From: Bacillota bacterium
GTDB lineage: Bacteria > Bacillota > Clostridia > Christensenellales > Aristaeellaceae
Length of the DNA: 64,000 nt
Direction: 5' to 3'
NCBI GenBank assembly: GCA_023416655.1
Contig: JAEZHK010000039.1
Location: forward strand, 1-64,000
Position 1 is the first letter of the stretch, and the number at the start of each line of letters is the position of its first letter. Below the pieces are notes generated by a model that worked only from the letters and a program-made list of their open reading frames with translations, had not been told where the DNA came from and searched no databases. The position numbers and the translations under genes are program-made. Positions 8,545-16,440 of the stretch are shown here, piece by piece.

Positions 8545-9368
8545 CAAAGGTATTGTCGTCGCCCCACAACCACACGCGTTACGTGGACGGGACAAACACG
8601 CCTTCGGAGATGGCGGGCGCTGCGTTTGAGGCGGGCTTTGTGTCCTTCGGCTTTTCCGAGCACGGCATGCAGCCCTTCGACGAGGAATACTGCCTGACCA
8701 CTGAAAGCGACGCCGCCTACCGCGCAGAGGTTCAAGCCCTGAAGGGCGAGTACGAAGGCCGCATGAAAATCCGGCTGGGCATCGAGCGGGATTCCTACGC
8801 GCTGTATGACCGGACGGCCTACGAGTACGTGATCGGCTCCACACACTACCTGCAAATCGCCGACGGCCACCTCTCGGTGGACAGCACCGAGGAGAACGTG
8901 CGCCGCATGATCCGGGAAGGCTACGGCGGCGACCCCTACCATTTGGCCGCGGACTACTTCGCCCGGCACGCGGACTACGTGACCGCTTTCCGGCCGGATA
9001 TCATCGGCCACTTCGACCTGGTGAAAAAGCTCAACGCGCGCTGCGGCTTCTTTGACGAGGCCGACCCCAGGTACACCGGCCCCGCGCTCGAGGCACTGGA
9101 GCGCGTGGCGGGGACGGGCGCGCTGCTCGAGATCAACACCGGCGCGATCGCCCGGGGCTGGCGGGTTGACCCCTACCCTTCCCCGCTTTTGCTCGCGCGG
9201 TGGCGGGAACTGGGCGGCCGGACCATCATCAGCGGCGACTGTCACGACGCGCGCTTCATCGACTGCGCCTTCGGCCTCTCGGTCGAAATGCTGCTGGCCG
9301 CGGGCTTCACCGAGTGCTGGCGGCTCGGCACCGGGGAAGAACTCTTCGAACCTTACGCACTGTCCTGA
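8541..9368 (+). CDS. PHP-domain phosphatase, HisK-like; possible phosphoserine phosphatase
   Basis: PHP-fold metal-dependent phosphatase of the histidinol-phosphatase (HisJ/HisK) type, 275 residues. Visible metal ligands: HNHTR near the start (HxH), SEHG (~36-39), IERD, GSTHY, GHFDL and SGDCHD near the end. GTG start at 8541 overlaps the serA stop (GTGA). No histidine genes are nearby; it sits as third gene after serC-serA where a phosphoserine phosphatase is the one missing activity. Assigning that role is inference from position; the fold assignment is firm. A strong terminator follows at once. Confidence 0.8.
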   Translation: MTKVLSSPHNHTRYVDGTNTPSEMAGAAFEAGFVSFGFSEHGMQPFDEEYCLTTESDAAYRAEVQALKGEYEGRMKIRLGIERDSYALYDRTAYEYVIGSTHYLQIADGHLSVDSTEENVRRMIREGYGGDPYHLAADYFARHADYVTAFRPDIIGHFDLVKKLNARCGFFDEADPRYTGPALEALERVAGTGALLEINTGAIARGWRVDPYPSPLLLARWRELGGRTIISGDCHDARFIDCAFGLSVEMLLAAGFTECWRLGTGEELFEPYALS

Positions 9369-9384
9369 TTTTCCAAAAATATCC

Positions 9385-9424
9385 AACCGGCGCAAGCAGA
9401 CTGATGCTTGCGCCGGTTTCTTGC
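9385..9424 (+). terminator. Terminator of the serine operon
   Basis: A perfect 14-bp stem, AACCGGCGCAAGCA (9385-9398) with TGCTTGCGCCGGTT (9405-9418), a 6-base loop, then TCTTG. It begins 17 bases after the phosphatase stop. Confidence 0.85.
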
Positions 9425-9453
9425 ACTATCGCGCCTCACCGTGCTTATCAAAT

Positions 9454-9482
9454 CGTTTCCGGCGACCTGAGCGCCGGAAACG
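9454..9482. terminator. Second hairpin in the convergent gap
   Basis: CGTTTCCGGCG (9454-9464) pairs exactly with CGCCGGAAACG (9472-9482), followed by GTTTCC. Either a backup terminator of the serine operon or an extragenic palindrome. Confidence 0.5.
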
Positions 9483-9590
9483 GTTTCCATAACCAGTGCG
9501 CACACTGGTGGAGGAAACAACTCCTTAAGTCAGGGAGCAGCCCGGAAATTCCAGAGAATTTCAAGCTCCCGCAGCTTTTCTTCCTTCGCG

Positions 9591-9617
9591 TTGAAAAGCC
9601 GCCCGGCGGATTTTCAA
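9591..9617 (-). terminator. Probable terminator of the XRE regulator
   Basis: TTGAAAA (9591-9597) with TTTTCAA (9611-9617) plus an inner CCGCC/CGGCGG forms a hairpin five bases beyond the stop codon of the minus-strand regulator. No long U tract, so termination is plausible rather than certain. Confidence 0.5.
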
Positions 9618-9622
9618 CGCCC

Positions 9623-9934
9623 TTATGTCTCCCACTCTTCCAGATTGTCGGTGATGATCTTCGCGATCTCCTCCAGCACCACCCGCTGGCGGCCGCTGGC
9701 CGGGGTCTTCTGCAGCACCCTGTCGTTCAGGGAATCCTGCAGCATGAAATCGATCGAAAGGCTCAGCTCGTTGGCGATGGCCACCAGCGTCTCCACGCTG
9801 GCCTTGCGGGTGCCCCGCTCAATGTGCCCCAGGAAGGAGAGCGAAAGCCCCAGTTTTTTGGCCAGCTCTTCCTGCGTCATCCGCATCGCCTTGCGGCGCT
9901 TGCGGATTCTCATGCCCAGGCTCTTGTAGTCCAT
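9623..9934 (-). CDS. XRE-family helix-turn-helix regulator
   Basis: 103 residues. Cro/CI-type HTH at ~8-62 (GMRIRKRRKAMRMTQEELAK, LGLSLSFLGHIERGTRKAS), then a short helical tail. A DNA-binding transcription factor; target unknown. The start MDYKSLG at 9934 is preferred over an upstream codon because GAGGGG lies just before it. Monocistronic and convergent with the serine operon. No partner toxin or protease gene adjoins it, so it is not obviously part of a toxin-antitoxin pair. Confidence 0.8.
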   Translation of the reverse strand: MDYKSLGMRIRKRRKAMRMTQEELAKKLGLSLSFLGHIERGTRKASVETLVAIANELSLSIDFMLQDSLNDRVLQKTPASGRQRVVLEEIAKIITDNLEEWET

Positions 9935-10057
9935 GCGCTCAACCCCTCGTCCTAGTAATCCCAAAGCAGCGCGCCGGACAGAGCCGGCGCGAGTGTGAAC
10001 GTAAATTTTGACGGCGCTTCGACATCAAAAGTTCCGAAAACGACGCTTCGCGCGCGC

Positions 10058-10087
10058 TTGATAAGAACCGTTAAAAAATGCTATAAT
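10058..10087 (+). promoter_or_regulatory. Promoter of the small membrane protein and sugar kinase
   Basis: TTGATA (10058-10063), 18-base spacer, TATAAT (10082-10087). Leader to the first start codon is about 20 bases. Confidence 0.7.
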
Positions 10088-10115
10088 AAGAAAAACTTGC
10101 GAGAACGGAGCGGAG

Positions 10116-10499
10116 ATGCTGCGTATGAAACGGCGCTGGCCGTGGCTCATCTTGGGGCAGGCCGCGATCATGGCCGCGGTAACGGCGCTGGCGGTGGCGG
10201 CGCTTTTGACCGATCAGGCAATGGCGGGCCCCCTGTACGCGGCGCTCATGTGGGGCCTTGTGCCGCTGTCCGGCGCGGTGACGGCGTTTTTCATGGTCCG
10301 GCTGGGCGTGAACCCCTTCGCGGCGTTCTGGCTGCCACCCGTCATCGCGACCGCCATGCACTGGCTCATCGCGGGCCTCCCGCCGCTCTCCTTCGGCATG
10401 ACGCTGACGGCGGCGCTGGTCTCCATCGTGGGCGCGGCGGCGGGCGAGGAATCCACAAAGCGCGCAAAAAAGAAACGCGCGGGACAGAAGAAAATATAG
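10116..10499 (+). CDS. Small integral membrane protein, unknown function
   Basis: 127 residues with four hydrophobic segments (~8-32, 38-60, 66-84, 88-108) and a strongly basic tail rich in Lys/Arg (KRAKKKRAGQKKI), which by the positive-inside rule should face the cytoplasm. No family recognised. Two starts fit: ATG 10116 with GGAG five bases upstream, or ATG 10125 (MKRRWPW) with a second GGAG nine bases upstream. The sugar kinase starts 41 bases after its stop and probably shares the message. Confidence 0.65.
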   Translation: MLRMKRRWPWLILGQAAIMAAVTALAVAALLTDQAMAGPLYAALMWGLVPLSGAVTAFFMVRLGVNPFAAFWLPPVIATAMHWLIAGLPPLSFGMTLTAALVSIVGAAAGEESTKRAKKKRAGQKKI

Positions 10500-10540
10500 A
10501 TGGTCGACTTGGCAAATACCATCTGATCCGGAGGCACAAC

Positions 10541-12061
10541 ATGGCGAAGAACCTGATCCTGACCTGCGACGCGGGCACCACCGGCAGCAAGTGCTCGGTG
10601 TTCGACCCCAAGGGCGCCATCATGTGCGTCGTCAAAAAGGAGTACTCCACCGACTACCCGAAACCCAACTGGGCCGAACAGAACCCGGATGTGCTTCTGG
10701 ATTCGATCATCGATGGCGTCAAGGAGCTTTTGACTCAGGTCAACCCCGCCGACATCGCGTGCGTGGGGCTTTCGGGTACTATGAACGGCTGCATTGCCAC
10801 CTCCGAAGAAGGCCGCGCGCTCTACCCCAACATCATCCATTCGGACTCCCGCGCATGGCGGGAGGCGCAGGCCATCGAGAAGGCGATCTCCCGGGACGAC
10901 TTCTACCGCATGACCGGAAACCGGCTGGACCACCACTTCACGCTGCCCAAGATCCTGTGGATGCGAGGGCACCTGCCCGACGTCTACCGCAAGACCCGCT
11001 GGTGGCTCAACACCAAGGACTACCTGTACGCCAGGCTCACCGGCCGCGTGGGCTTTACCGACTACTCAGACGCGTCGCTGACCATCGCGCTCGACCTCAA
11101 CAAAAAGGTCTGGGCCTCTGATCTTTTAACGGAACTGGGCCTGGACGTGGCGAAAATGCCCCAGGTGCTCAAGGGCTCGGATGTGACCGGCCGCATCACC
11201 CGCGAGGTGGCAAAGCTCACAGGCCTTCTGCCCGGGACGCCCGTGGCCATCGGCGGCGGCGACGGTGCGTGCGCCGGGCGCGGCGCGGGGCTTTACAAGC
11301 CGGGCGCGGGCTACTGCTGCATCGGCTCCAGCGCGTGGGTTTCGCAGTTGACGCCGACGCCGCTCCTCGACGACAGGCAGCGCATCTTCAACTACCTCGA
11401 CATGGACGGCGAGATCAACCACTCGCTGGGCGTGGTGCAGACCGCCGCGTCCGCCTACGACTGGGCGACAAACAACCTGCTCTCCGACGGACGGAGGCTC
11501 TCCAGCGCCGACCATTCGCGCATTGAGAACATGGCGCGGCAGGTGGAGCCGGGCGCGGAGGGCGTGTTGTTCCTCAATACCCTGATGGGCGAGCGCACTC
11601 CCTACTGGGACCCGAACACCAAGGGCTGCCTCGTGGGCTTCTCGCTCTACCACGACCAGCGGCACGTGGCCCGCGCACTCTACGAGGGCGTGGCGTTCTC
11701 GCTCAACACCGTCGCCCGCATCATGGCGGAAAACGGCGCGCCGATCGGCTCCATCATGCTGACCGGCGGCGGCGCGGGCAGCGGCCTGTGGCCGGACATC
11801 TTCGCCAGCGTCTTCGGCGTACCCACCAGCGTCCACTACGCGCCGGGCGAGGGCACGAGCCTGGGCGCGGCCATGACCGCGGGCGTGGGCATCGGCATCT
11901 TCAAGGACTATGAAGAGGCTTGCGGCATCGTGCGGGCGCGCTCTCAGCACGCCGTCAACCCCGCCTGGCAGGACAAGTACAAGCGGGTCTACGAGGTTTA
12001 CAGCGGCATCTACGAGCGCATGAAGCCGGTCTTTGACGGCATCGCGAAGGAATGGCCGTAA
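10541..12061 (+). CDS. FGGY-family carbohydrate kinase, xylulokinase-like
   Basis: Phosphorylates a sugar (pentulose most likely) using ATP. 506 residues, usual FGGY length. N-terminal phosphate-1 loop CDAGTTGSKCSVFD, a conserved WAEQNP, SDSRAW.EA (xylulokinase-like), adenosine motif MLTGGGAGSGLWPDIFASVFGVP, and a late GTSLGAAMTAG. CGGAGG precedes ATG 10541. No sugar isomerase or transporter is beside it, so the exact substrate (xylulose, other ketoses, or glycerol-like polyols) is open. The next gene starts two bases after the stop. Confidence 0.8.
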   Translation: MAKNLILTCDAGTTGSKCSVFDPKGAIMCVVKKEYSTDYPKPNWAEQNPDVLLDSIIDGVKELLTQVNPADIACVGLSGTMNGCIATSEEGRALYPNIIHSDSRAWREAQAIEKAISRDDFYRMTGNRLDHHFTLPKILWMRGHLPDVYRKTRWWLNTKDYLYARLTGRVGFTDYSDASLTIALDLNKKVWASDLLTELGLDVAKMPQVLKGSDVTGRITREVAKLTGLLPGTPVAIGGGDGACAGRGAGLYKPGAGYCCIGSSAWVSQLTPTPLLDDRQRIFNYLDMDGEINHSLGVVQTAASAYDWATNNLLSDGRRLSSADHSRIENMARQVEPGAEGVLFLNTLMGERTPYWDPNTKGCLVGFSLYHDQRHVARALYEGVAFSLNTVARIMAENGAPIGSIMLTGGGAGSGLWPDIFASVFGVPTSVHYAPGEGTSLGAAMTAGVGIGIFKDYEEACGIVRARSQHAVNPAWQDKYKRVYEVYSGIYERMKPVFDGIAKEWP

Positions 12062-12062
12062 A

Positions 12063-12854
12063 ATGAAGCGCTCCATCGACGACCCCCACGGCTTCATCGA
12101 GCGCGTCCGGCCGATGTACGACGAGCTATTCCAGTGCGCCTTCGCGCTGACGGGGAACCTGGAACTGGCGGAGTACGTGCTCAGAAGCGCGCTGCTCGAG
12201 GCGTTCCTCCGGCGGGGCGAGTGGCGGGAGCGGATGAGCTTTCACGAGGGCATCGCCTACGCCCTCCGCGCGGTGGCGATGACGGAACTGAGGCGGATCC
12301 GCTCGGTCGGCGGGTTTGAACTGGATTGGGCGCTGCCCTCGGGCGTGAACCTCACGGGCGAGGAGACGGCGCTGCTGGGCCGCGTGGAGCGGGAATCCCC
12401 GCGCACCCAGCGGCTGATGCTGCTCACCTACGGCTGCGGGCTCAAGGCCGCCCAGGCCGGGCAGGCGCTGTCGCTCAGCGCGCCCGGCGTCAAGGAGGGG
12501 CAGCGAAGGCTTTTGTCGCGGCTGCAGCGCGCCTCCGGGCTCGGGCGGCGCGAGATGGAAGCCCGCATCGAAACGCTCAGCGAGAAGCTGCTTTTGACCC
12601 CCTGCCCGAACGCCCCGGCCTGCAGCCAGGTGCTGCGCGCCTTCGAGCGGGATGCGGTAGGGCAGACAGGCCACAAGACGTCGGCCGGGCGGGTGGCAAG
12701 CGTGACATTCCTATTCGTCGGCGCGCTGCTCTGCGCGCTCCTCTTCTGGCTTCTGACGGTGCTGCTGGAGCCCAAGGCCCCCGTTCAGGCGGCTTCGCCA
12801 CCCCCGGCGGCGCAGGCGGAAACGTACGCGAATTATTCAAACAACGCTGGTTGA
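12063..12854 (+). CDS. Sigma-70-like protein with a C-terminal membrane anchor
   Basis: 264 residues. The first ~165 look like a shrunken ECF-type sigma factor: a region-2-like helix FQCAFALTGNLELAEYVLRS (~19-38) and a region-4-like HTH in TQRLMLLTYGCGLKAAQAGQ and the following helix. A single hydrophobic helix (VTFLFVGALLCALLFWLLTV, ~220-240) follows, then a short Pro/Ala-rich outer tail. A sigma-like domain fixed to the membrane is odd; it could be a decoy/anti-sigma-type regulator or a degenerate sigma factor. ATG 12063 overlaps the kinase's stop region. The guaB promoter overlaps its last codon. Confidence 0.55.
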   Translation: MKRSIDDPHGFIERVRPMYDELFQCAFALTGNLELAEYVLRSALLEAFLRRGEWRERMSFHEGIAYALRAVAMTELRRIRSVGGFELDWALPSGVNLTGEETALLGRVERESPRTQRLMLLTYGCGLKAAQAGQALSLSAPGVKEGQRRLLSRLQRASGLGRREMEARIETLSEKLLLTPCPNAPACSQVLRAFERDAVGQTGHKTSAGRVASVTFLFVGALLCALLFWLLTVLLEPKAPVQAASPPPAAQAETYANYSNNAG

Positions 12855-12879
12855 CAAGCCGGATGCCGCTTGCTATACT
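12851..12879 (+). promoter_or_regulatory. Promoter of guaB
   Basis: Consensus TTGACA (12851-12856), 17-base spacer, TATACT (12874-12879). The -35 overlaps the stop codon of the preceding gene. Confidence 0.85.
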
Positions 12880-12907
12880 TGCCCAAACCACAAATTGGGA
12901 GGAACGT

Positions 12908-14362
12908 ATGTTGGGAACAATTCGGGAGGGCCTGACCTTTGACGACGTGCTGCTGGTCCCGCGTCATAGCACGGTACTGCCCAAGGACGTCGATCTCTCG
13001 GTCGCGCTGTGCGAGGGGCTGAACCTCAACATTCCGCTTTTGTCCGCCGCGATGGACACCGTCACCGACGCGCGCCTCGCCATCGCCATGGCTCGGGAGG
13101 GCGGTCTGGGCGTGATCCACAAAAACATGTCCATCGCCGAGCAGGCCATGCAGGTGGACAAGGTCAAGCGCAGCGAAAACGGCGTCATCAGCGACCCGTT
13201 CTTTCTGGAGCCGGACGACCTGACCAGCGACGCGCTGAAGCTGATGGAGCGCTACCGAATCTCCGGCGTGCCCATCACGAAGGACGGAAAGCTGGTGGGC
13301 ATCCTCACCAACCGCGACCTGCGCTTCGTCACCGAGTTCGACGTGCCCGTCTCCACCTACATGACGAGCCAGAACCTCATTACCGCGCCGGTGGGCACCA
13401 CGCTGGAGGGGGCCAAGCAGATCCTCGCCAAGCACAAGGTGGAAAAGCTGCCGCTGGTGGACGCCGAGGGGAACCTGCGCGGGCTCATCACCATCAAGGA
13501 CATCCAGAAGGCGGTCAAGTACCCCTTCTCCGCAAAAGATAAAGAAGGGCGGCTGCTCGCTGCCGCGGCGGTGGGCGTCTCCCACGACGCGATGGACCGC
13601 GTCAAGGCGCTGGTGGACGCGCACGTGGATGCCGTCGCCATCGACACCGCCCACGGCCATTCGGCGGGCGTACTGCAGATGGTCGCGAAGGTTCGAAGCA
13701 AGTACCCGAACCTGCGCATCATCGCGGGCAACGTCGCCACCGCCCAGGCCACGACCGACCTGATCCAGGCGGGCGCGGACGTGGTCAAGGTGGGCATCGG
13801 CCCCGGCTCCATCTGCACCACCCGCGTGGTGGCGGGCATCGGCGTGCCGCAGATCACCGCCATCGCGGACTGCGCGGAGGCGGCCGACAAGCTGGGCAAA
13901 GTCATCATCGCCGACGGCGGCATCAAGTACTCCGGCGACGTGACCAAGGCCATCGCGGCGGGCGCGACGGCGGTCATGATCGGAAGCCTCTTCGCGGGCA
14001 CCGACGAGAGCCCCGGCGCGGTGGAGATCTACCAGGGCCGCTCCTTCAAGGTGTACCGCGGCATGGGCTCGCTCGGCGCGATGGCCGAGGGCAGCAAGGA
14101 CCGCTACTTCCAGGAGGACGCCAAGAAGCTGGTGCCCGAAGGTGTCGAGGGCCGCGTGCCCTACAAGGGCTTCCTGTCTGAAACCGTGTTCCAGCTGATG
14201 GGCGGCCTTCGAAGCGGCATGGGCTACTGCGGGACGCCGACGATCCAGGCGCTGCGCACCGAGGCGGAATTCATTCGCATCACCAACGCCGGGCTCATCG
14301 AGAGCCACCCGCACGACATCTCCATTACGAAAGAAGCCCCCAACTACTCGGTCGGGCAATGA
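12908..14362 (+). CDS. guaB: Inosine-5'-monophosphate dehydrogenase
   Basis: Oxidises IMP to XMP with NAD, the committed step of guanine nucleotide synthesis. 484 residues, full length. TIM-barrel core with GLTFDDVLLVP at the start, two CBS domains inserted at ~93-205, the substrate loop GIGPGSICTTR with catalytic C303, and YRGMGSLGAM phosphate site followed by the mobile flap. GGGAGGAAC precedes ATG 12908. The protease gene begins 16 bases after the stop and may be co-transcribed. Confidence 0.97.
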   Translation: MLGTIREGLTFDDVLLVPRHSTVLPKDVDLSVALCEGLNLNIPLLSAAMDTVTDARLAIAMAREGGLGVIHKNMSIAEQAMQVDKVKRSENGVISDPFFLEPDDLTSDALKLMERYRISGVPITKDGKLVGILTNRDLRFVTEFDVPVSTYMTSQNLITAPVGTTLEGAKQILAKHKVEKLPLVDAEGNLRGLITIKDIQKAVKYPFSAKDKEGRLLAAAAVGVSHDAMDRVKALVDAHVDAVAIDTAHGHSAGVLQMVAKVRSKYPNLRIIAGNVATAQATTDLIQAGADVVKVGIGPGSICTTRVVAGIGVPQITAIADCAEAADKLGKVIIADGGIKYSGDVTKAIAAGATAVMIGSLFAGTDESPGAVEIYQGRSFKVYRGMGSLGAMAEGSKDRYFQEDAKKLVPEGVEGRVPYKGFLSETVFQLMGGLRSGMGYCGTPTIQALRTEAEFIRITNAGLIESHPHDISITKEAPNYSVGQ

Positions 14363-14378
14363 TTCCGGGGAGGCCAGA

Positions 14379-16076
14379 ATGATCCAAACCACGGTCGGGC
14401 GGCCTAACGCGAAGAAACTGATCGCGCTCATCGCCGCCCTCGCGCTGCTCATGACACACCTAACGGCGCTTGCCGCCTCCACGGTGCGCGTGACGCTGCG
14501 CTCATCGTACACACTGGGCTTGGTCGAGGACCGCAACAATACCGTGACATTGAGCGCGACCGTAAAGACCACGGACGGCTCCCCTGCGCCCGTCGTCACC
14601 TGGCGGAGCAGCCCGTCCAGCGTCGTGGAAGTCGACGCGGCGGGCAGGTTGACCGCAAAAAAACTCGGCACCGCCTACGTCTACGCCACAGCGGGCAAGA
14701 CGACCGCCAAATGCGTGGTCACCGTCCGTCGGCTCCCGGTGAGGGCGCTGACGCTGAATAAAAAGAGCGTCACGCTCCTATCAAAGCGGGTCGGCGTCCA
14801 ACTGACCTCGAAGCCAACGCCGTCAAACGCGGACAACCCGTCGGTCACCTGGTCCAGCTCCAGACCTTCGGTGGCGTCGGTGGACAAGACGACCGGCTAC
14901 GTCACGCCGCTGAATCCGGGCGTCGCGGTCATCCAGTGCCGCGCGGCTGACGGGTCCAAAAAAAAGGCGTACTGCACCGTGGTCGTGAAGCCGGTGGTTC
15001 CGAACGGGCTTACACTGAGCGCGGCGAGTCTTCCGGTCAACATCGGCGGGACAGCCAGCCTCACCGCCACCGTCTCCCCCGCCGACGCCACCGACCAGCG
15101 CGTCACCTGGGGCAGCAGCAACACTTCCGTCGCCTCGGTGAAGGGCGGCGCGGTCACGGGACACAAGTTCGGCAAGGCCACCATCACCGCCAAAACCCGC
15201 TCCGGGAATACCGTCGCCCGGTGCGCGGTCAGCGTCGGCTACTTCACCACCACCTTCCGCGCGCTGGTCATCGGGCAGGAAAATTACTTTGACCCCGGCC
15301 TTCACCTGAACGGACCCCGCAACGATGCCGGTATGGTTCGAAGCATGCTGGTGAACAGTGATTTCGGCGGCGGCAAGAACGTGAACGTGACACTCGCGCC
15401 GGACCAGACAGCTTCGGGAATCCGCGGCAGGCTGGACCAGATGGCCTCTTGGGGCGTGGATGCGGACGACGTAACCTACTTCTACTACTCCGGCCATGGC
15501 GCTGGCGACGGCTCGCTGGTGGGCACGGACGGCGGCCTCGTGTCGGTGGATGAAGTCCGTCAGTACCTGGACAGGCTGCCCGGCACCGTGGTGGTGATGA
15601 TCGACAGCTGCTTCTCCGGCTGGTTCATCCGCAACAAGTCATTAGGCGCCAAGGCTGCGCTGCCTGCCGATCCGGACGCCATCACCAGCCGCGTCGTGTC
15701 CGCGTTCAGCGCTACGGGTTCAGGCTCCAACCTCTCCGCGAAGACCTCGCTGGCAGGCTCCGAGTTCAAGAACAAGTACAGGATTCTGACCGCCAGCGCC
15801 TCAACGGAAGAATCCTACATCTACCCCTATGAAGATTTCTCGCTCTTCACCTATCACCTGGCGGCGGGCGGCGGCATTCGTGCGGATGACTGGGAAAAGG
15901 TCGATCAACTGAGCGCCGACTTAAACCACAACAGCATTGTGTCGCTGGACGAGATGTTCCGCTACACGAAGGCCCGCGTGGCCGCCAACAGCATCTTGAA
16001 AAAGGCGAAGATCAAGCAGTCGGTGCGCGTGTGGCCCAGCGAGAGCTCGTTCCCGATGGTGCAACGGACGCCATGA
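14379..16076 (+). CDS. Secreted caspase-fold peptidase with three bacterial Ig-like (BIG2) domains
   Basis: 565 residues. A signal peptide (~1-33, KKLIALIAALALLMTHLTALA) leads to three BIG2-type repeats, each ending in a GTAYVYATA / GVAVIQCRA / GKATITAKT strand, at ~36-117, 120-205 and 208-287. The rest is a caspase/peptidase C14 domain: RALVIGQENY, YYSGHGAGDG with catalytic H373, and MIDSCFSGWF with catalytic C411. Such proteases cut after basic or acidic residues and act here outside the cell. GGGGAGG precedes the ATG. Cell-wall or matrix attachment via the Ig domains is inference. Confidence 0.85.
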   Translation: MIQTTVGRPNAKKLIALIAALALLMTHLTALAASTVRVTLRSSYTLGLVEDRNNTVTLSATVKTTDGSPAPVVTWRSSPSSVVEVDAAGRLTAKKLGTAYVYATAGKTTAKCVVTVRRLPVRALTLNKKSVTLLSKRVGVQLTSKPTPSNADNPSVTWSSSRPSVASVDKTTGYVTPLNPGVAVIQCRAADGSKKKAYCTVVVKPVVPNGLTLSAASLPVNIGGTASLTATVSPADATDQRVTWGSSNTSVASVKGGAVTGHKFGKATITAKTRSGNTVARCAVSVGYFTTTFRALVIGQENYFDPGLHLNGPRNDAGMVRSMLVNSDFGGGKNVNVTLAPDQTASGIRGRLDQMASWGVDADDVTYFYYSGHGAGDGSLVGTDGGLVSVDEVRQYLDRLPGTVVVMIDSCFSGWFIRNKSLGAKAALPADPDAITSRVVSAFSATGSGSNLSAKTSLAGSEFKNKYRILTASASTEESYIYPYEDFSLFTYHLAAGGGIRADDWEKVDQLSADLNHNSIVSLDEMFRYTKARVAANSILKKAKIKQSVRVWPSESSFPMVQRTP

Positions 16077-16107
16077 CGAGAAAACGCGGGAAACGATTCT
16101 GAAGTAC

Positions 16108-16145
16108 TTCGCGTGAATTCTTTGTCTTCGCGTGAATTCTTTGTC
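16108..16145 (+). repeat. Perfect 19-bp tandem duplication upstream of the T-box promoter
   Basis: TTCGCGTGAATTCTTTGTC occurs twice head-to-tail (16108-16126, 16127-16145), ending five bases before the -35 box. Could be a recent slippage event or a double activator site. Confidence 0.9.
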
Positions 16146-16150
16146 TCCGG

Positions 16151-16179
16151 TTGACAAAAGCCAGGCGGGATGGTATCAT
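16151..16179 (+). promoter_or_regulatory. Promoter of the tyrosine T-box operon
   Basis: TTGACA (16151-16156), 17-base spacer, TATCAT (16174-16179). Confidence 0.8.
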
Positions 16180-16185
16180 CAGGGA

Positions 16186-16421
16186 AACGCGATGAAGGGA
16201 AGAGTACGCTCCGATCCCGCGCTCAAGAGAGCCCCCGGTTGGTGGAAGGGGGCGCGCGGACGAAGCCGAATACATCCCGGAGCGGTGCGGGCGAACCCTC
16301 AAAGGGCAGTAGCCCCCGACGACTGGCGACCGTGAAAGCGCCCCAAGGCCGCCGCAGGCGGCGAACGGAAGTGGTACCGCGGTCTTCAGCCGCCTTCCCC
16401 GTGCGGGGCAGGCGGTTTTTT
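16186..16421 (+). promoter_or_regulatory. T-box riboswitch, tyrosine (UAC) specifier
   Basis: Senses uncharged tRNA-Tyr and lets transcription through only when tyrosine is short. Seen directly: stem I elements AGAGTA (~16201) and AAGAGAGCC, GGTGGAAGG, then the specifier loop CCGAATACATC, in which the codon TAC (16271-16273) fits tRNA-Tyr; the T-box proper GGAAGTGGTACCGCGG (16367-16382); and a terminator, CCGCCT (16390-16395) with AGGCGG (16410-16415) and a run of six Ts. The Shine-Dalgarno of the aminotransferase lies right after. Specifier reading is by position in the loop and matches tyrS in the operon. Confidence 0.92.
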
Positions 16422-16440
16422 ATTACCGGGAGGGAAGAAA

